Source: Streptomyces microflavus
GTDB lineage: Bacteria > Actinomycetota > Actinomycetes > Streptomycetales > Streptomycetaceae
DNA: 64,000 bases
Assembly (NCBI RefSeq): GCF_014650075.1
Contig: NZ_BMUG01000001.1
Coordinates: 634,710-698,709, forward strand
Direction of reading: 5' to 3'
The first letter of the stretch is position 1. Each line of letters starts with the position of its first letter. The notes beneath the pieces are model-generated. The model was given only the letters and a program-made list of their open reading frames with translations, searched no databases and was not told the DNA's origin. Below, one piece after another: positions 7,944 through 16,057 of this stretch. The translations under genes were made by a program, and so were the position numbers.

Positions 7944-8525
7944 ATGCAGGAATACGAAGACGGCGTCGACATTCTTGTCCCCGCAAGCCCGGCCGAGCTT
8001 GAAGCCTGGCTCGACACGCATCACGGGGAACGGACCGCGCTCTGGGTGAAGATCGCCAAGAAGCACACCGGCATCCCGTCGCTCACCTGGGAAGAGATGG
8101 TTGACACGGTGCTCTGCTTCGGCTGGATCGACGGTCTGCGGCGCGGCTTTGACGACACGTACTTCCTCCAGCGCACGACACCCCGCAGCCCCCGCTCCGC
8201 CTGGTCGCAGGTGAACGTCGCCAAGGCCGAAGCCCTCATCGCGGCGGGCCGGATGCGCCCCCGCGGCCTCGCCGAAATCGAGGCGGCGCGGGCGGACGGC
8301 CGCTGGGAGACGGCATACGCCTCGCAGCGGAATGCCACCGCGCCTCCGGATCTCGTCGAGGCACTCGACGCGAACCCGGCCGCGCGGGCGTTCTACGAGA
8401 CGCTCAGCAAGTCCGACCAGTTCGCGCTGTACCTCCGCCTGGTCACCGCCCGCACCGAGAAGACCCGGCTGGCCCGTCTGGAACGGATGACGGCGGCGAT
8501 GGCGAGGGGCGAGCGGCCATCATGA
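7944..8525 (+). CDS. YdeI/OmpD-associated family protein
   Basis: This 193-residue protein resembles the YdeI (bacteriocin-protection, YdeI/OmpD-associated) family: WLDTHHGERTALWVKIAKK at the N-terminus, then VLCFGWIDGLRRGFDD and RRTTPRSPRSAWSQVNVAKAE-type signatures, and an RLARLERM C-terminus. Its biochemical activity is not established. The ATG at 7944 has no ribosome binding site but TACTCT stands 7 nt before it, which fits a leaderless transcript. Confidence 0.82.
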   Translation: MQEYEDGVDILVPASPAELEAWLDTHHGERTALWVKIAKKHTGIPSLTWEEMVDTVLCFGWIDGLRRGFDDTYFLQRTTPRSPRSAWSQVNVAKAEALIAAGRMRPRGLAEIEAARADGRWETAYASQRNATAPPDLVEALDANPAARAFYETLSKSDQFALYLRLVTARTEKTRLARLERMTAAMARGERPS

Positions 8526-8646
8526 TCAACCACTCGGCCAACGCGCAGATCAAGGACGTCAAGGCTCGCGGACGCTTATGGAGAGCTTCAACAGCCGATG
8601 TTACGAAGTGATTCTCATCGCCCCGAAAAGGAAATAAGGAAACGTG

Positions 8647-9603
8647 ATGCTCAATCCAACCGATTTTCCCGAGCCCACCATTATTCCGGTCAACGGTGTG
8701 GAACTCGAAGTCTTCGAAGCAGGCCGAGAAAACGAGGGGAAGCCCATCGTGCTCTGCCACGGCTGGCCGGAGCATGCCTTCTCCTGGCGTCACCTGATGC
8801 CCACCCTCGCCGCAGCGGGCTACCACGTCATCGCACCGAACCAGCGGGGTTACGGCAACTCATCCCGCCCGACCGAAGTGACGGACTACGACATCGAGCA
8901 CCTGTCGGGTGACCTCGTCGCGCTTCTCGACCACTACGGATACGAGGACGCCACCTTCATCGGCCATGACTGGGGTGCGTTCGTCGTCTGGGGGCTGGCC
9001 CTGTTGCACCCCAACCGGGTGAACAAGGTGATCAATTTGAGCTTGCCTTACCAGGTGCGCGGAGAAAAGCCGTGGATCGAGGCCATGGAGGAATTCCTCG
9101 GTGGCGACTTCTACTTTGTCCACTTCAACCGACAGCCGGGCGTTGCGGACGCCGTGTTCGATGAGAACGCATTCCAGTTCCTCCGCAACCTCTACCGGAA
9201 GAACGTGCCCCCCGCGCCCCCTGAGCCGGGCATGGCGATGATCAATCTCGCCAGATCAGTAACACCACGCGGTGAGCCCGTCATGAGCGACAGCGAACTG
9301 GCCGTCTACGTCTCCGCGTTCGCATCATCGGGATTTACGGGTGGCATCAACTGGTACAGGAACCTCGACCGCAACTGGCGCTTGCTGGCAGACGTGGACC
9401 CGATCATCCAGCAGCCCGCCCTCATGATCTACGGCGACCAGGACTGGGCGATCCCGAGGTCCGAGAACCTGACAGAGTTCGTGCCCCATGTGGAAGTGGT
9501 CGGCCTGGACTGCGGTCACTGGATTCAGGAGGAGATGCCCGAAGAGACAAACCAAGTGATTTCACGATGGCTGGAACAGCAGGATGCCACCGTCCGATCT
9601 TGA
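8647..9603 (+). CDS. Epoxide-hydrolase-like alpha/beta hydrolase
   Basis: This is a 318-residue alpha/beta hydrolase of the epoxide hydrolase/haloalkane dehalogenase branch. The oxyanion-hole HGWPE lies at residues 38-42 and the nucleophile is Asp108 in GHDWG. A cap domain covers about 140-230, with an acid residue in YGDQDWAIP and the catalytic His in DCGHW near the C-terminus. An Asp nucleophile points to epoxide or C-halogen cleavage rather than esterase activity. AAGGAAA precedes the start (an in-frame GTG at 8644 is equivalent). The gene ends directly against a duplicated DUF397 scrap. Confidence 0.86.
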   Translation: MLNPTDFPEPTIIPVNGVELEVFEAGRENEGKPIVLCHGWPEHAFSWRHLMPTLAAAGYHVIAPNQRGYGNSSRPTEVTDYDIEHLSGDLVALLDHYGYEDATFIGHDWGAFVVWGLALLHPNRVNKVINLSLPYQVRGEKPWIEAMEEFLGGDFYFVHFNRQPGVADAVFDENAFQFLRNLYRKNVPPAPPEPGMAMINLARSVTPRGEPVMSDSELAVYVSAFASSGFTGGINWYRNLDRNWRLLADVDPIIQQPALMIYGDQDWAIPRSENLTEFVPHVEVVGLDCGHWIQEEMPEETNQVISRWLEQQDATVRS

Positions 9604-9606
9604 TTC

Positions 9607-9684
9607 CGTCGCGGGCGTGCAGGCCGCAAAGTGCGACGCCGCCTGACCGTGGACATGGACCCTGCCCGCCGCAGTGTGCTGGGT
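9607..9684 (+). repeat. Duplicated 78-bp scrap of the DUF397/TPR junction
   Basis: Positions 9607-9684 match 6247-6324 at 74 of 78 bases. The matched piece covers the last codons of DUF397, its stop codon and the first codons of the TPR-type gene (DPxRRSVLG). It is too short to function and marks a past duplication or replacement that placed the YdeI and hydrolase genes between two copies. Confidence 0.85.
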
Positions 9685-9694
9685 CGGAAGGCCG

Positions 9695-10108
9695 TCAGCC
9701 GATCTGCCCCCAGTGGGCGGGGAAGTCCGGCGGCCAGGGTTCACGCGGGTCGTACAACGATTTCCGCTCTCCGGTCACCTCATACTCAGCCTCCCGCCAG
9801 GAGGGTTTGCCTCCGACCACGAAGCTGCCGCCATCCCGCTCCAGCATCCAGGTGTAAGCAGCATCCTCTGCCGGAATGCCGTGCCGTTCACTGAGCACGT
9901 CGAACTCTTCGGCGGCCGCTCGCCGGATGTGGAGCCCGTTCCTGTAGTAGGGCTTGAGGAACATCAGTTCCACATGCCCGATGTAAACCTCGACCGTCGT
10001 CGTGGTTCCGTTCTCGAATGTGGCTTCGCTGGTCAGAAAGAGCTGCCTGTGAGAGGGAATGAACCCACTTACTCTGAAGAGTCGCCCTTCACGAATGAAA
10101 TCTGTCAC
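9695..10108 (-). CDS. Unknown protein
   Basis: This is a 137-residue soluble protein starting at a GTG (10108) with AGAGGGA upstream. It has beta-rich alternation (LFLTSEATFENGTTTTVEVYIG) and an acidic/aromatic C-terminus (PREPWPPDFPAHW). There is no signal peptide or membrane segment. I do not recognise the family. It lies in an accessory stretch beside the duplicated scrap. Confidence 0.65.
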   Translation of the reverse strand: MTDFIREGRLFRVSGFIPSHRQLFLTSEATFENGTTTTVEVYIGHVELMFLKPYYRNGLHIRRAAAEEFDVLSERHGIPAEDAAYTWMLERDGGSFVVGGKPSWREAEYEVTGERKSLYDPREPWPPDFPAHWGQIG

Positions 10109-10196
10109 GATGAGTCCCTCTTCCTCGCTCGGGCATTGGCTCTCCGTTGTCGTACTTGAAGCGTTTCGGGAAGACCTCTACGACCTTTGCGGTGGT

Positions 10197-10562
10197 TCAG
10201 GGCGGGTCGCGTCGCAGGTTGCGCTGGCGTGGCAGGAGGTAGAGCGGCAGCCCGACCGAGGCGCCGAGTAGTGCGCCGAGGCCTACCAAAGCCTTCTGGC
10301 CTTTGGACAGGTGCGTGTCGACGGATACGGCAGTCAGCAGCACGACGACGGCGACGATCACGTCCCAGCCGAAGAAGCTGCTGATTCGGGTCGCGAAGAT
10401 CTCATCGATCAGACGGTGCAGGTCCAGCCCGTTCTCTGCCAGCCATGGAATTGCTTGGGCATAGGGGAGAGCGATGCCGGCAACCAGCAGCAAAGCGAAT
10501 ACGGCCTCAAGAGTGCGATTGCCGCGCTGCCGGGTTCTGTCGGTCTCGTCCTGACCGTTCAT
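10197..10562 (-). CDS. DUF2834-type membrane protein
   Basis: This is a 121-residue protein with three predicted membrane helices (about residues 19-36, 63-82, 90-108). The sequence follows DUF2834: a first helix ending LPYAQ, then WLAENGLDL, then FATRISSFFGWDVIVAVVVLL, and a final GLPLYLL. The function of the family is unknown. The short Arg-rich N-terminus faces the cytoplasm by the positive-inside rule. Confidence 0.72.
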   Translation of the reverse strand: MNGQDETDRTRQRGNRTLEAVFALLLVAGIALPYAQAIPWLAENGLDLHRLIDEIFATRISSFFGWDVIVAVVVLLTAVSVDTHLSKGQKALVGLGALLGASVGLPLYLLPRQRNLRRDPP

Positions 10563-11187
10563 CGACCACTCCAGAATTCAATCCGAGGATACGGGTGGTG
10601 AGTACCTCGGAGTAGGGCTCTGCAAGATCAGCTGGCTCGTTACGAGGATAGCTGTGAGGGGTCTGCGACCGGTCAGGGGGACTGTTGCGCGCAAGCCGCA
10701 GCCGCGGGAATCGGCAGAGGGGCCAAGCGTGCATGTGGCCCCTCGCTTCGTCCTCAAATTTCTGTGCAACGGGCGTGATCAGCCCCTACTGGTCAGGCCT
10801 CCGCGAAACCGTCGTCACGACACGGATCACGCTCGACCCCCGGGAAGTCGCCTGGTACGACTGGCTGGCCGAGTCCGAACTCGAAGTCCCGGCTCCGCGT
10901 CGCTCATCGTGTCGAGCGCGGTGGGGCGTCCTGCTGTACGAGGATGAAGTCCTCCGCGGGTCGGCTACGCCGATGTGGCGAACCCGCCCAAGGTCCTGGC
11001 TTCCAGGGGTATTTGTCTGCCGCTGTACGTCCGGCCGGGGCCCAGATTCCTCCGCGTACCGACCCCTTCCCGAGCGCATCGGCAGCACGAGGAAGAGCTT
11101 CTCCGGAACCAAGATGGGTCCGATGATGGTCCGGGTTAGCGTGTGCGCCAAGCCGGGAGAAGACCCCCGGCCAACGGAGGGAAGATC
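10563..11187. other. Gene-poor 625-bp interval
   Basis: No frame here has consistent family resemblance. A short forward stretch near 10770-10890 reads like protein (ISPYWSGLRETVV...LDPREVAWYDWL) but lacks a credible start and is broken by about 10900. It is followed by GCGCGGTGGGGCGTCCTGCTG, which resembles the DUF397 terminator arm. I regard the interval as decayed sequence plus the promoter of the 11188 gene. Confidence 0.45.
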
Positions 11188-11625
11188 ATGAAGCAGAACA
11201 GGCGGAACGGCGTCTCGCGTCGTGGACTGATCAGAGGCGGGCTGCTGGCGGTGGCGGCATCGGGCGTGGCGGTGGTCGGCCTCGCCGGGCCGGCGAGCGC
11301 GGCCGCGATCAATCTCGGCCTCGACAAGCAGGGCGCCCAGCGGATTCAGCGGTGGACCCTCACCATGTACGGCTACAAGGGCAAGATCGACGGGGTGCTC
11401 GGAACCAACAGTTGGAAGGCGATGCAGCGCTTCCTGGCCACTTGGCCCGGCCAGCCCCTTCCCTACAAGGGTGACATCGACGGGATCGTGGGGCCCAAGA
11501 CGATCGCGTCGCTCCAGGCCAACCTGAAGAAGTTCAACGGCTACACCGGTGACATCGACGGCATCGCCGGACCGGGTACCAAGGCGGCGTTCCGGCGCAA
11601 GGCGTACTCGAACCCGCCGGTCTGA
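11188..11625 (+). CDS. Tat-exported peptidoglycan-binding protein
   Basis: This 145-residue protein has a Tat-type signal peptide: SRRGLI, then a hydrophobic stretch ending in PASA, with cleavage near residue 39. The mature part is a peptidoglycan_binding_1-like domain with repeated IDG(V/I)xG motifs, at YKGKIDGVLG, YKGDIDGIVG and YTGDIDGIAG. It has no catalytic domain, so it probably acts as a secreted cell-wall-binding protein. ACGGAGGG precedes the ATG and a strong hairpin follows the stop. Confidence 0.85.
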   Translation: MKQNRRNGVSRRGLIRGGLLAVAASGVAVVGLAGPASAAAINLGLDKQGAQRIQRWTLTMYGYKGKIDGVLGTNSWKAMQRFLATWPGQPLPYKGDIDGIVGPKTIASLQANLKKFNGYTGDIDGIAGPGTKAAFRRKAYSNPPV

Positions 11626-11643
11626 CCGGCTGAGCATCGCAAG

Positions 11644-11669
11644 CGGCCCGGCCCCCAGGGGCCGGGCCG
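11644..11669 (+). terminator. GC-rich hairpin terminator
   Basis: CGGCCCGGCCCC (11644-11655) pairs with GGGGCCGGGCCG (11658-11669), followed by tctgctctcc, right after the peptidoglycan-binding protein gene. Confidence 0.75.
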
Positions 11670-11830
11670 TCTGCTCTCCGGAGTGGACGACATGCGGGCT
11701 TTCACAGCGGCGGTCGTGGCGCTGACAGTGTCCTTCGGCCGGGCTGCGGCAATCCATGCCGCAGAGATCTCAGCGGATCAGGTTGCAGCCCGCCATGGTG
11801 CGAAACCGATGCCCCAACCCTTGCCTCGCC

Positions 11831-11867
11831 TATCGAAAGTCGATAGATTCCCATCGCAACTCGATGG
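11831..11867. promoter_or_regulatory. Twin palindromic operator upstream of the DUF2975 gene
   Basis: TATCGA-AAG-TCGATA (11831-11845) is followed by CCATCG-CAACT-CGATGG (11851-11867). Both have perfect 6-bp arms sharing an ATCG/CGAT core, and their centres are 21 bp apart. The second overlaps the region just before the ribosome binding site. The likely binder is the small HTH protein encoded downstream at 12370 (autoregulation). Confidence 0.6.
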
Positions 11868-11878
11868 AAGGATGGGTC

Positions 11879-12370
11879 ATGGGAAAGCTGACAGTGCGCG
11901 CGCTGCGCGCCGTGCTCGTGGTGGTGCTCACCGGCACCGTGTTCGTACAGGCATTGATGGTGTGGGCGTTGGTCAGCGGGAACGACCCGGAGGACGGATC
12001 GCTCCCGCTGACCCCGCTGCGTGTGATCACGATCCTGGGCATCGGGACAGCCCAGGTCGCCCTGGTCTGTGTATGGCGGCTGGTAACGATGGTGCGGCGG
12101 GGAACCGTGTTCTCCCACGCCGCCTTCCGGTACGTGGACGTCATCATCGGCGCGATCGTTGCGGCTGCTCTCGTATGGTTCGCGGTCACGACCATCAATG
12201 CGCCCGGCCAGCGGGAGGACCCGGGCGTCACCCTCATCATGGGCGGGATCGGCGTGGCCATCCTGGGGGTCGCGCTCATCGTGCTCGTACTGCGGATGCT
12301 GCTCGCGCAGGCGGTCGCGCGCGACGTCGAAGCGGCGCAGATGCAGGCCGAATTGGGCGAGGTCATCTGA
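11879..12370 (+). CDS. DUF2975 membrane protein
   Basis: This is a 163-residue protein with four predicted helices (about residues 8-30, 46-68, 85-108, 125-148) and the arrangement of DUF2975. The cytoplasmic RRGTVFSHAAFRYVD loop between helices 2 and 3 is typical. GGAAGGA precedes the ATG at 11879. It overlaps the downstream HTH gene by TGATG, a standard pairing in which the membrane protein may sense something and the HTH protein regulates. The function is unproven. Confidence 0.82.
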   Translation: MGKLTVRALRAVLVVVLTGTVFVQALMVWALVSGNDPEDGSLPLTPLRVITILGIGTAQVALVCVWRLVTMVRRGTVFSHAAFRYVDVIIGAIVAAALVWFAVTTINAPGQREDPGVTLIMGGIGVAILGVALIVLVLRMLLAQAVARDVEAAQMQAELGEVI

Positions 12371-12591
12371 TGCCGATCGTCGTCGACATCGACGTGATGC
12401 TGGCCAGGCGGAAGATGTCCGTGGGCGAACTCGCGGACCGCATAGGGATCACCCCCGCCAACCTGGCAGTACTCAAGAACGGCCGCGCCAAGGCGGTACG
12501 CTTCACGACGCTCGCCGCCCTCTGCGAGGTGCTCAAGTGCCAGCCGGGTGACCTGCTGCGCTGGGAGGCCGAGGACACCGCGGGCGAATGA
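12370..12591 (+). CDS. Small Cro/C1-type HTH regulator (YozG-like)
   Basis: This 73-residue protein is almost entirely helix-turn-helix: MLARRKMSVGELADRIGITPANLAVLKNGRAKAVRF, then LCEVLKCQPGDLL. This is the YozG/HTH_26 type that accompanies DUF2975 proteins. Translation is coupled to the upstream gene. It probably binds the twin palindrome at 11831-11867. Confidence 0.85.
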   Translation: MPIVVDIDVMLARRKMSVGELADRIGITPANLAVLKNGRAKAVRFTTLAALCEVLKCQPGDLLRWEAEDTAGE

Positions 12592-12788
12592 ACCGTGCCT
12601 GCCGACGTGTCATCGCCGATCTCCCTGCCGGCGGCGGGTGAGTGGATCACCGACGCCCCGCCGACCTCTCGCCCTCCTCGTACTCACATGATCACGAAAT
12701 GGGCGACGCGACTACGCCGGAGCCCTTGGTTCTGCTGGCGGCAGAGCACCGGCCGATCCGGGCTCGACGATCACTACAGTCCCGTCTC

Positions 12789-13556
12789 ATGGCGACGATT
12801 ACGACGCGTACGGTCGAGTATCCGGCCGACGGTCTGACGATGATCGGGCACCTCGCGCTCCCGGCCGGTGTCGACCGTCGGCCCGCGGTGCTGCTCGGAC
12901 CGGAGGGCATGGGGCTCAGCGACGTCGAGCGTCGCAGGGCCGATGCTCTCGCCGAGCTGGGATATGTGGCGCTGGCCTTCGACCTTCACGGTGGGCGCTA
13001 TTTGGGCGACCCGGAGGAGATGCTGGCCCGTTGCCTGCCGCTGCTCGCTGATCCCGACCGGATGCGGGGCATCGGCCATGCGGCGCTCGACGTGTTGCGC
13101 ACCGAACCGCGGACCGACCCCGACCGGATCGCCGCCGTCGGCTACGGCACCGGGGGCGCCGTCGGGCTGGAACTAGGGCGCGACGGCGTCAGCCTGCGCG
13201 CGATCGGGACAGTCAACGCAACTACCACGGGCCGACCGGGCGAGACGGCGCGCATTCGCTGCCCGGTGTGGGCCGGGGTCGGGTCGGAAGACCCGATCAT
13301 GCCGCCCGCGCAACGGGACGCGTTCACCGCCGAGATGCAGGCCGCGGGCGTCGACTGGCGCCTCACGGTCTACGGCGGCGCCCTGCACGCCTTCCACCAC
13401 CCACCGGTCGGCCACCCTGTGGTCCCCGGCGTCGGCTACCACCCTCAGCACGCGCAGCGAGCCTGGCGCGACGTCGTCGACCTGCTCGCCGAGTGCCTGC
13501 CCGTGACGGAGGATCCGGGGCATGGCCCAGGTGAGCATCCCGGCGCCGGGTACTGA
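12789..13556 (+). CDS. Dienelactone-hydrolase-family protein without the usual nucleophile
   Basis: This 255-residue alpha/beta-hydrolase-fold protein is of the DLH type: LLGPEGMGLSDVERRRADALAELGYVALAFDLHGG near the N-terminus, SEDPIMP and HAFHHP later for the acid and His. The nucleophile elbow, normally GYCxGG with catalytic Cys, reads GYGTGG, so residue 120 is Gly. It is either non-catalytic or uses another residue. Start ATG 12789 has TACAGT 8 nt upstream and no ribosome binding site. Longer in-frame extensions look non-coding. Confidence 0.8.
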   Translation: MATITTRTVEYPADGLTMIGHLALPAGVDRRPAVLLGPEGMGLSDVERRRADALAELGYVALAFDLHGGRYLGDPEEMLARCLPLLADPDRMRGIGHAALDVLRTEPRTDPDRIAAVGYGTGGAVGLELGRDGVSLRAIGTVNATTTGRPGETARIRCPVWAGVGSEDPIMPPAQRDAFTAEMQAAGVDWRLTVYGGALHAFHHPPVGHPVVPGVGYHPQHAQRAWRDVVDLLAECLPVTEDPGHGPGEHPGAGY

Positions 13557-13569
13557 CAGCCCCCGCCCC

Positions 13570-13740
13570 TCAAGTCCGCACGCCCACGCGGTCGCACTCG
13601 GCGAGCGTCCCGTCGAGCAGGACGTACTCCGGTTCGTGCTCGCGCAGGTACACCAGTGAGACGAGCGCGCGTTGGTGCGGCGGGACAGGAGACCAACGAG
13701 ACACCGGTGCATGTGGGTTGAGACCTCGAACGCCTCCCTC
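13570..13740 (-). pseudogene. N-terminal half of a broken IS5-type transposase
   Basis: Reverse-strand translation gives SRW...VPPHQRALVSLVYLREHE, typical of the N-terminal helical domain. After an internal deletion comes YVLLDGTLAECDRVG, the first catalytic-Asp region of this transposase family, and then a stop. A frameshift separates an upstream fragment (about 13690-13740). It cannot encode an active enzyme. The complementary C-terminal half lies on the other strand at 14528-14760. Confidence 0.6.
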
Positions 13741-13774
13741 GACGGCACGGGTGTCTCGTGCGTTGCGGCCGGCC

Positions 13775-13820
13775 TTGCCGTCCTCCCATCGGAGTGGCCG
13801 CTCTGATGGGAGGACGGCAG
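13775..13820. repeat. 20-bp-stem hairpin
   Basis: GCCGTCCTCCCATCGGAG (13777-13794) pairs with CTCTGATGGGAGGACGGC (13801-13818) with one G-U. It extends outward by T-A (13776/13819) and a T-G wobble (13775/13820). The loop is tggccg. It could be a terminator or an IS-derived end. It is the most stable simple hairpin in the left third of the window. Confidence 0.7.
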
Positions 13821-13845
13821 TGAAGGGTAGAGCATGATCTAGCAG

Positions 13846-14529
13846 ATGACGACGGAAGCGGATACGGGCGTGGGCATCGATGGTGCCGATGTGTGGTATG
13901 AGCGGCTGGGTTGGGCGTACGGGCTGATAGCTAGCGATCCGGCTCTACGTGCTGCGGCGCTCGTCCGTCTGGCTGACGCCGAGAGGAACACCCGGGATGC
14001 CTTGGATCGGTACAACAGGACGTGGCGACGTGGGTATTCGCTGAGGAGGAAAGCGGCGAGCAGGAACTACGAGGAGATCCGCAAGTATTCGCTGCCCCAC
14101 GCGTTGTGGGAGCGGCCGGCCGGTCCCGACATCGTCGCGTGGCCGGGTCTCTCCTACGCACTGCTCTTCCTGGAGTGGGAGGCGAGATACCCGCAGGAGT
14201 GGACACGGCATGCCAAGGCATGGGGAACAAAGCAGGGCCTCATCCGAGACGTGGCTGTCGCTCACCACGAGGAGACGGTCAGAACCAAGCTTGCCGACCT
14301 GATCGAGATCGTTGTCCAGCGGCCTTACCGGTGCAAGGACCGCGAGTACGTGCGCGTGGCCCGGGCTGTGGACAGTGATGACCTGCACAGCCGGCTTGAA
14401 ACTGCCGCCCGTTCGGACAATCCGTGGGCGCGGCGCCATGCCGGATACGTTCTCTGGCTCCTGGACCACCCCGAGGTGCCGAATACGCGTCACGTCTGGC
14501 AGACCTGGCTGGCGGCACCCAGAGATTAA
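13846..14529 (+). CDS. Orphan unknown protein between transposase halves
   Basis: This is a 227-residue, probably all-helical soluble protein with many Trp, Arg and Tyr residues (DRYNRTWRRGYSLRRK; RRHAGYVLWLLDHPEVP). I do not recognise it. Its stop codon coincides with the start of the transposase C-terminal fragment, so its natural C-terminus may have been altered by the rearrangement. CATGAT lies 7 nt before the ATG and there is no ribosome binding site. It may be cargo captured by an inversion. Confidence 0.68.
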   Translation: MTTEADTGVGIDGADVWYERLGWAYGLIASDPALRAAALVRLADAERNTRDALDRYNRTWRRGYSLRRKAASRNYEEIRKYSLPHALWERPAGPDIVAWPGLSYALLFLEWEARYPQEWTRHAKAWGTKQGLIRDVAVAHHEETVRTKLADLIEIVVQRPYRCKDREYVRVARAVDSDDLHSRLETAARSDNPWARRHAGYVLWLLDHPEVPNTRHVWQTWLAAPRD

Positions 14530-14760
14530 GCACCGGATGGCATCGCCCAGAGGGCGGGTCAGATCTGGCCTGCGCTGCCCGGCCGCGCCCACAACCTCAC
14601 AGCGGCCCGCGCACCGGGTCACCGGGATCTGCGAGCGTCAGGGCGTTCCAGTCCTGGCCGACCGCGCCTACATGGGAGCCGGACCGTGGGTGACGACGCC
14701 CCTCAGACGCTCACCGGGCCGTGGCCTCACGCCGACCCAACAGGCCGCCGTTGTTCGATG
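14528..14760 (+). pseudogene. C-terminal half of the same broken transposase
   Basis: Forward translation shows KHRMASP, WPALPGRAHNLTAAR, then after a single frameshift HRVTGICERQGVPVLADRAYMGAGPWV and LTPTQQAA. These are blocks of the DDE domain of the same IS5-type family as the 13570-13740 fragment, including the second catalytic Asp (LADRAY). No intact frame remains. Confidence 0.68.
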
Positions 14761-14829
14761 CTCTGCTGCAGCGCGGTCGTGAGATCTACGGCAGGTTCGG
14801 GCTGAAGCGGTTCGGTCGAACCGTCAGCG

Positions 14830-15009
14830 TCAGCCGCCTCCGCCTCCGCCGCTGGTGTGGTCCGGACCGAGGTCATGCTTCCGGCTCCGGTTCGCGCCGG
14901 ATCCCCAATGCTCGTAGCAGATGAGCCCCGCCCCGACGAGCAGGACGATCCCCGTAGCTATCAGCGATATCCATGCGCCGGCATCCATGCTTGCGGATGT
15001 ACCCGCCAC
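14830..15009 (-). CDS. Possible small single-pass membrane protein
   Basis: This is a 59-residue reverse frame (GTG 15009; ATG 14988 gives 52). One clear membrane helix (WISLIATGIVLLVGAGLICY) is followed by a basic loop (NRSRKHDLG) and a poly-glycine tail. Third-position G/C is very high, as in real genes here. No good ribosome binding site is visible, so this is tentative. The rest of 15010-15433 contains only short frames; one near 15190-15356 (LPEEIGADLLAEVVARALEHL) may be a gene remnant. Confidence 0.42.
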   Translation of the reverse strand: MAGTSASMDAGAWISLIATGIVLLVGAGLICYEHWGSGANRSRKHDLGPDHTSGGGGGG

Positions 15010-15433
15010 TGTCAGTGCGAAGCCTCACCCGGGGCCTCCATCGATCCGGAGCGGTTCAGTGGGCGTTGTCGACTTGGCTGACATGCCGGGTGCCCGAGAC
15101 GACCCTCTCCACATCGTGCGGACGGACCACGGCAACGAGGCGGCAGGGCCCTGGCTGCCGACTGGTGGTCCCGCCGCGCCGATCGGGCGGTCAGGAGCGC
15201 TACCTCGACAGGTCTTTACCGGAGGAGATCGGCGCCGACCTACTCGCCGAGGTCGTCGCCCGGGCGCTGGAGCACCTCCACGAGCAGTTGGACGTGGAGA
15301 GGCTGGCGTACATGAGCCGTCGTGACCCCGCCGTCACTCGATCGTGGGCACGTTGAAACGGCTCAATGAACTCTCGTCACTGCGCAATGCCCTCGGCGGT
15401 GACAGCGGCCCCACGCTGCTCGCGGATCCACTC

Positions 15434-15925
15434 TCAGAGGTGCAACCGGTCTGCCGCATGCGCAGTCCTCAACGAGCCTATGTGGCCAGTTCCTTCAGCC
15501 TGTTCGAGCATGCGGAGAGCGTCGGCCGCTGCCGGTGACAGCATGGTGTCGTCCTGGAGGTCGGCCAGAGGGATCCACATCACCGCGTCGGTGGAGCCGT
15601 CGATCTCGGTCACCTCGCTCGCCCCGTCCTTGAGGGCAACGGCGTAGAACAACGCCGTGAGGCTCCAGCTCACTCCGTTCCGCCGGACCGCGTAGGTCCG
15701 CGCGTCGAGCAGTCGGGCATCGGCGAGTTCACGTCCCGTCTCCTCCCGGAGTTCACGGGACAGGGCCTCCACGGGCTGCTCGCCCGGGTCGATTCCGCCG
15801 CCCGGCATGTGCCACAGACCCGGTGCGAAGACGGGTGAGGCGTCCGACAGCCGGGTCAGCAGCAGCCGTTCGTCCTCCACCGCGATGGCGTATGCCGAAA
15901 CACGAGTCCGTACGTGAGCGTCCAT
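15434..15925 (-). CDS. NUDIX hydrolase
   Basis: This is a 163-residue protein with a complete Nudix box at about residues 43-65 (G-x5-E-x7-REL-x-EE-x-G). It therefore should hydrolyse a nucleoside diphosphate linked to another moiety, with Mg or Mn. The N-terminal YAIAVEDERLLLTRL strand and PGLWHMPGGG approach are standard. The substrate is not predictable. It is divergent from the secreted hydrolase at 16126. Confidence 0.88.
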   Translation of the reverse strand: MDAHVRTRVSAYAIAVEDERLLLTRLSDASPVFAPGLWHMPGGGIDPGEQPVEALSRELREETGRELADARLLDARTYAVRRNGVSWSLTALFYAVALKDGASEVTEIDGSTDAVMWIPLADLQDDTMLSPAAADALRMLEQAEGTGHIGSLRTAHAADRLHL

Positions 15926-16057
15926 GGTTCCTGCCCCTCCCTACGCGAAGCCGCCGGAGAGGGACCCTGGCGTCACCAAGATCTACTTCCGCAACAGGCC
16001 CTGGGCCAGGGCGTTTCCGGGCGGATCGGCAAGCGCGCGGCGAGACCCCTCCCGCTA

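Noticed and set aside
10685..11191. A forward frame between the DUF2834 and peptidoglycan-binding genes
   Set aside because: No ribosome binding site and no recognisable family; only a short stretch is protein-like, so it was kept as decayed sequence.
14727..14875. A reverse 50-residue frame (TSVRTTPAAEAEAADADG...) overlapping the small membrane-protein candidate
   Set aside because: Low-complexity Ala/Glu/Asp composition; the overlapping frame with a clear membrane helix is the better candidate, so this was not listed.
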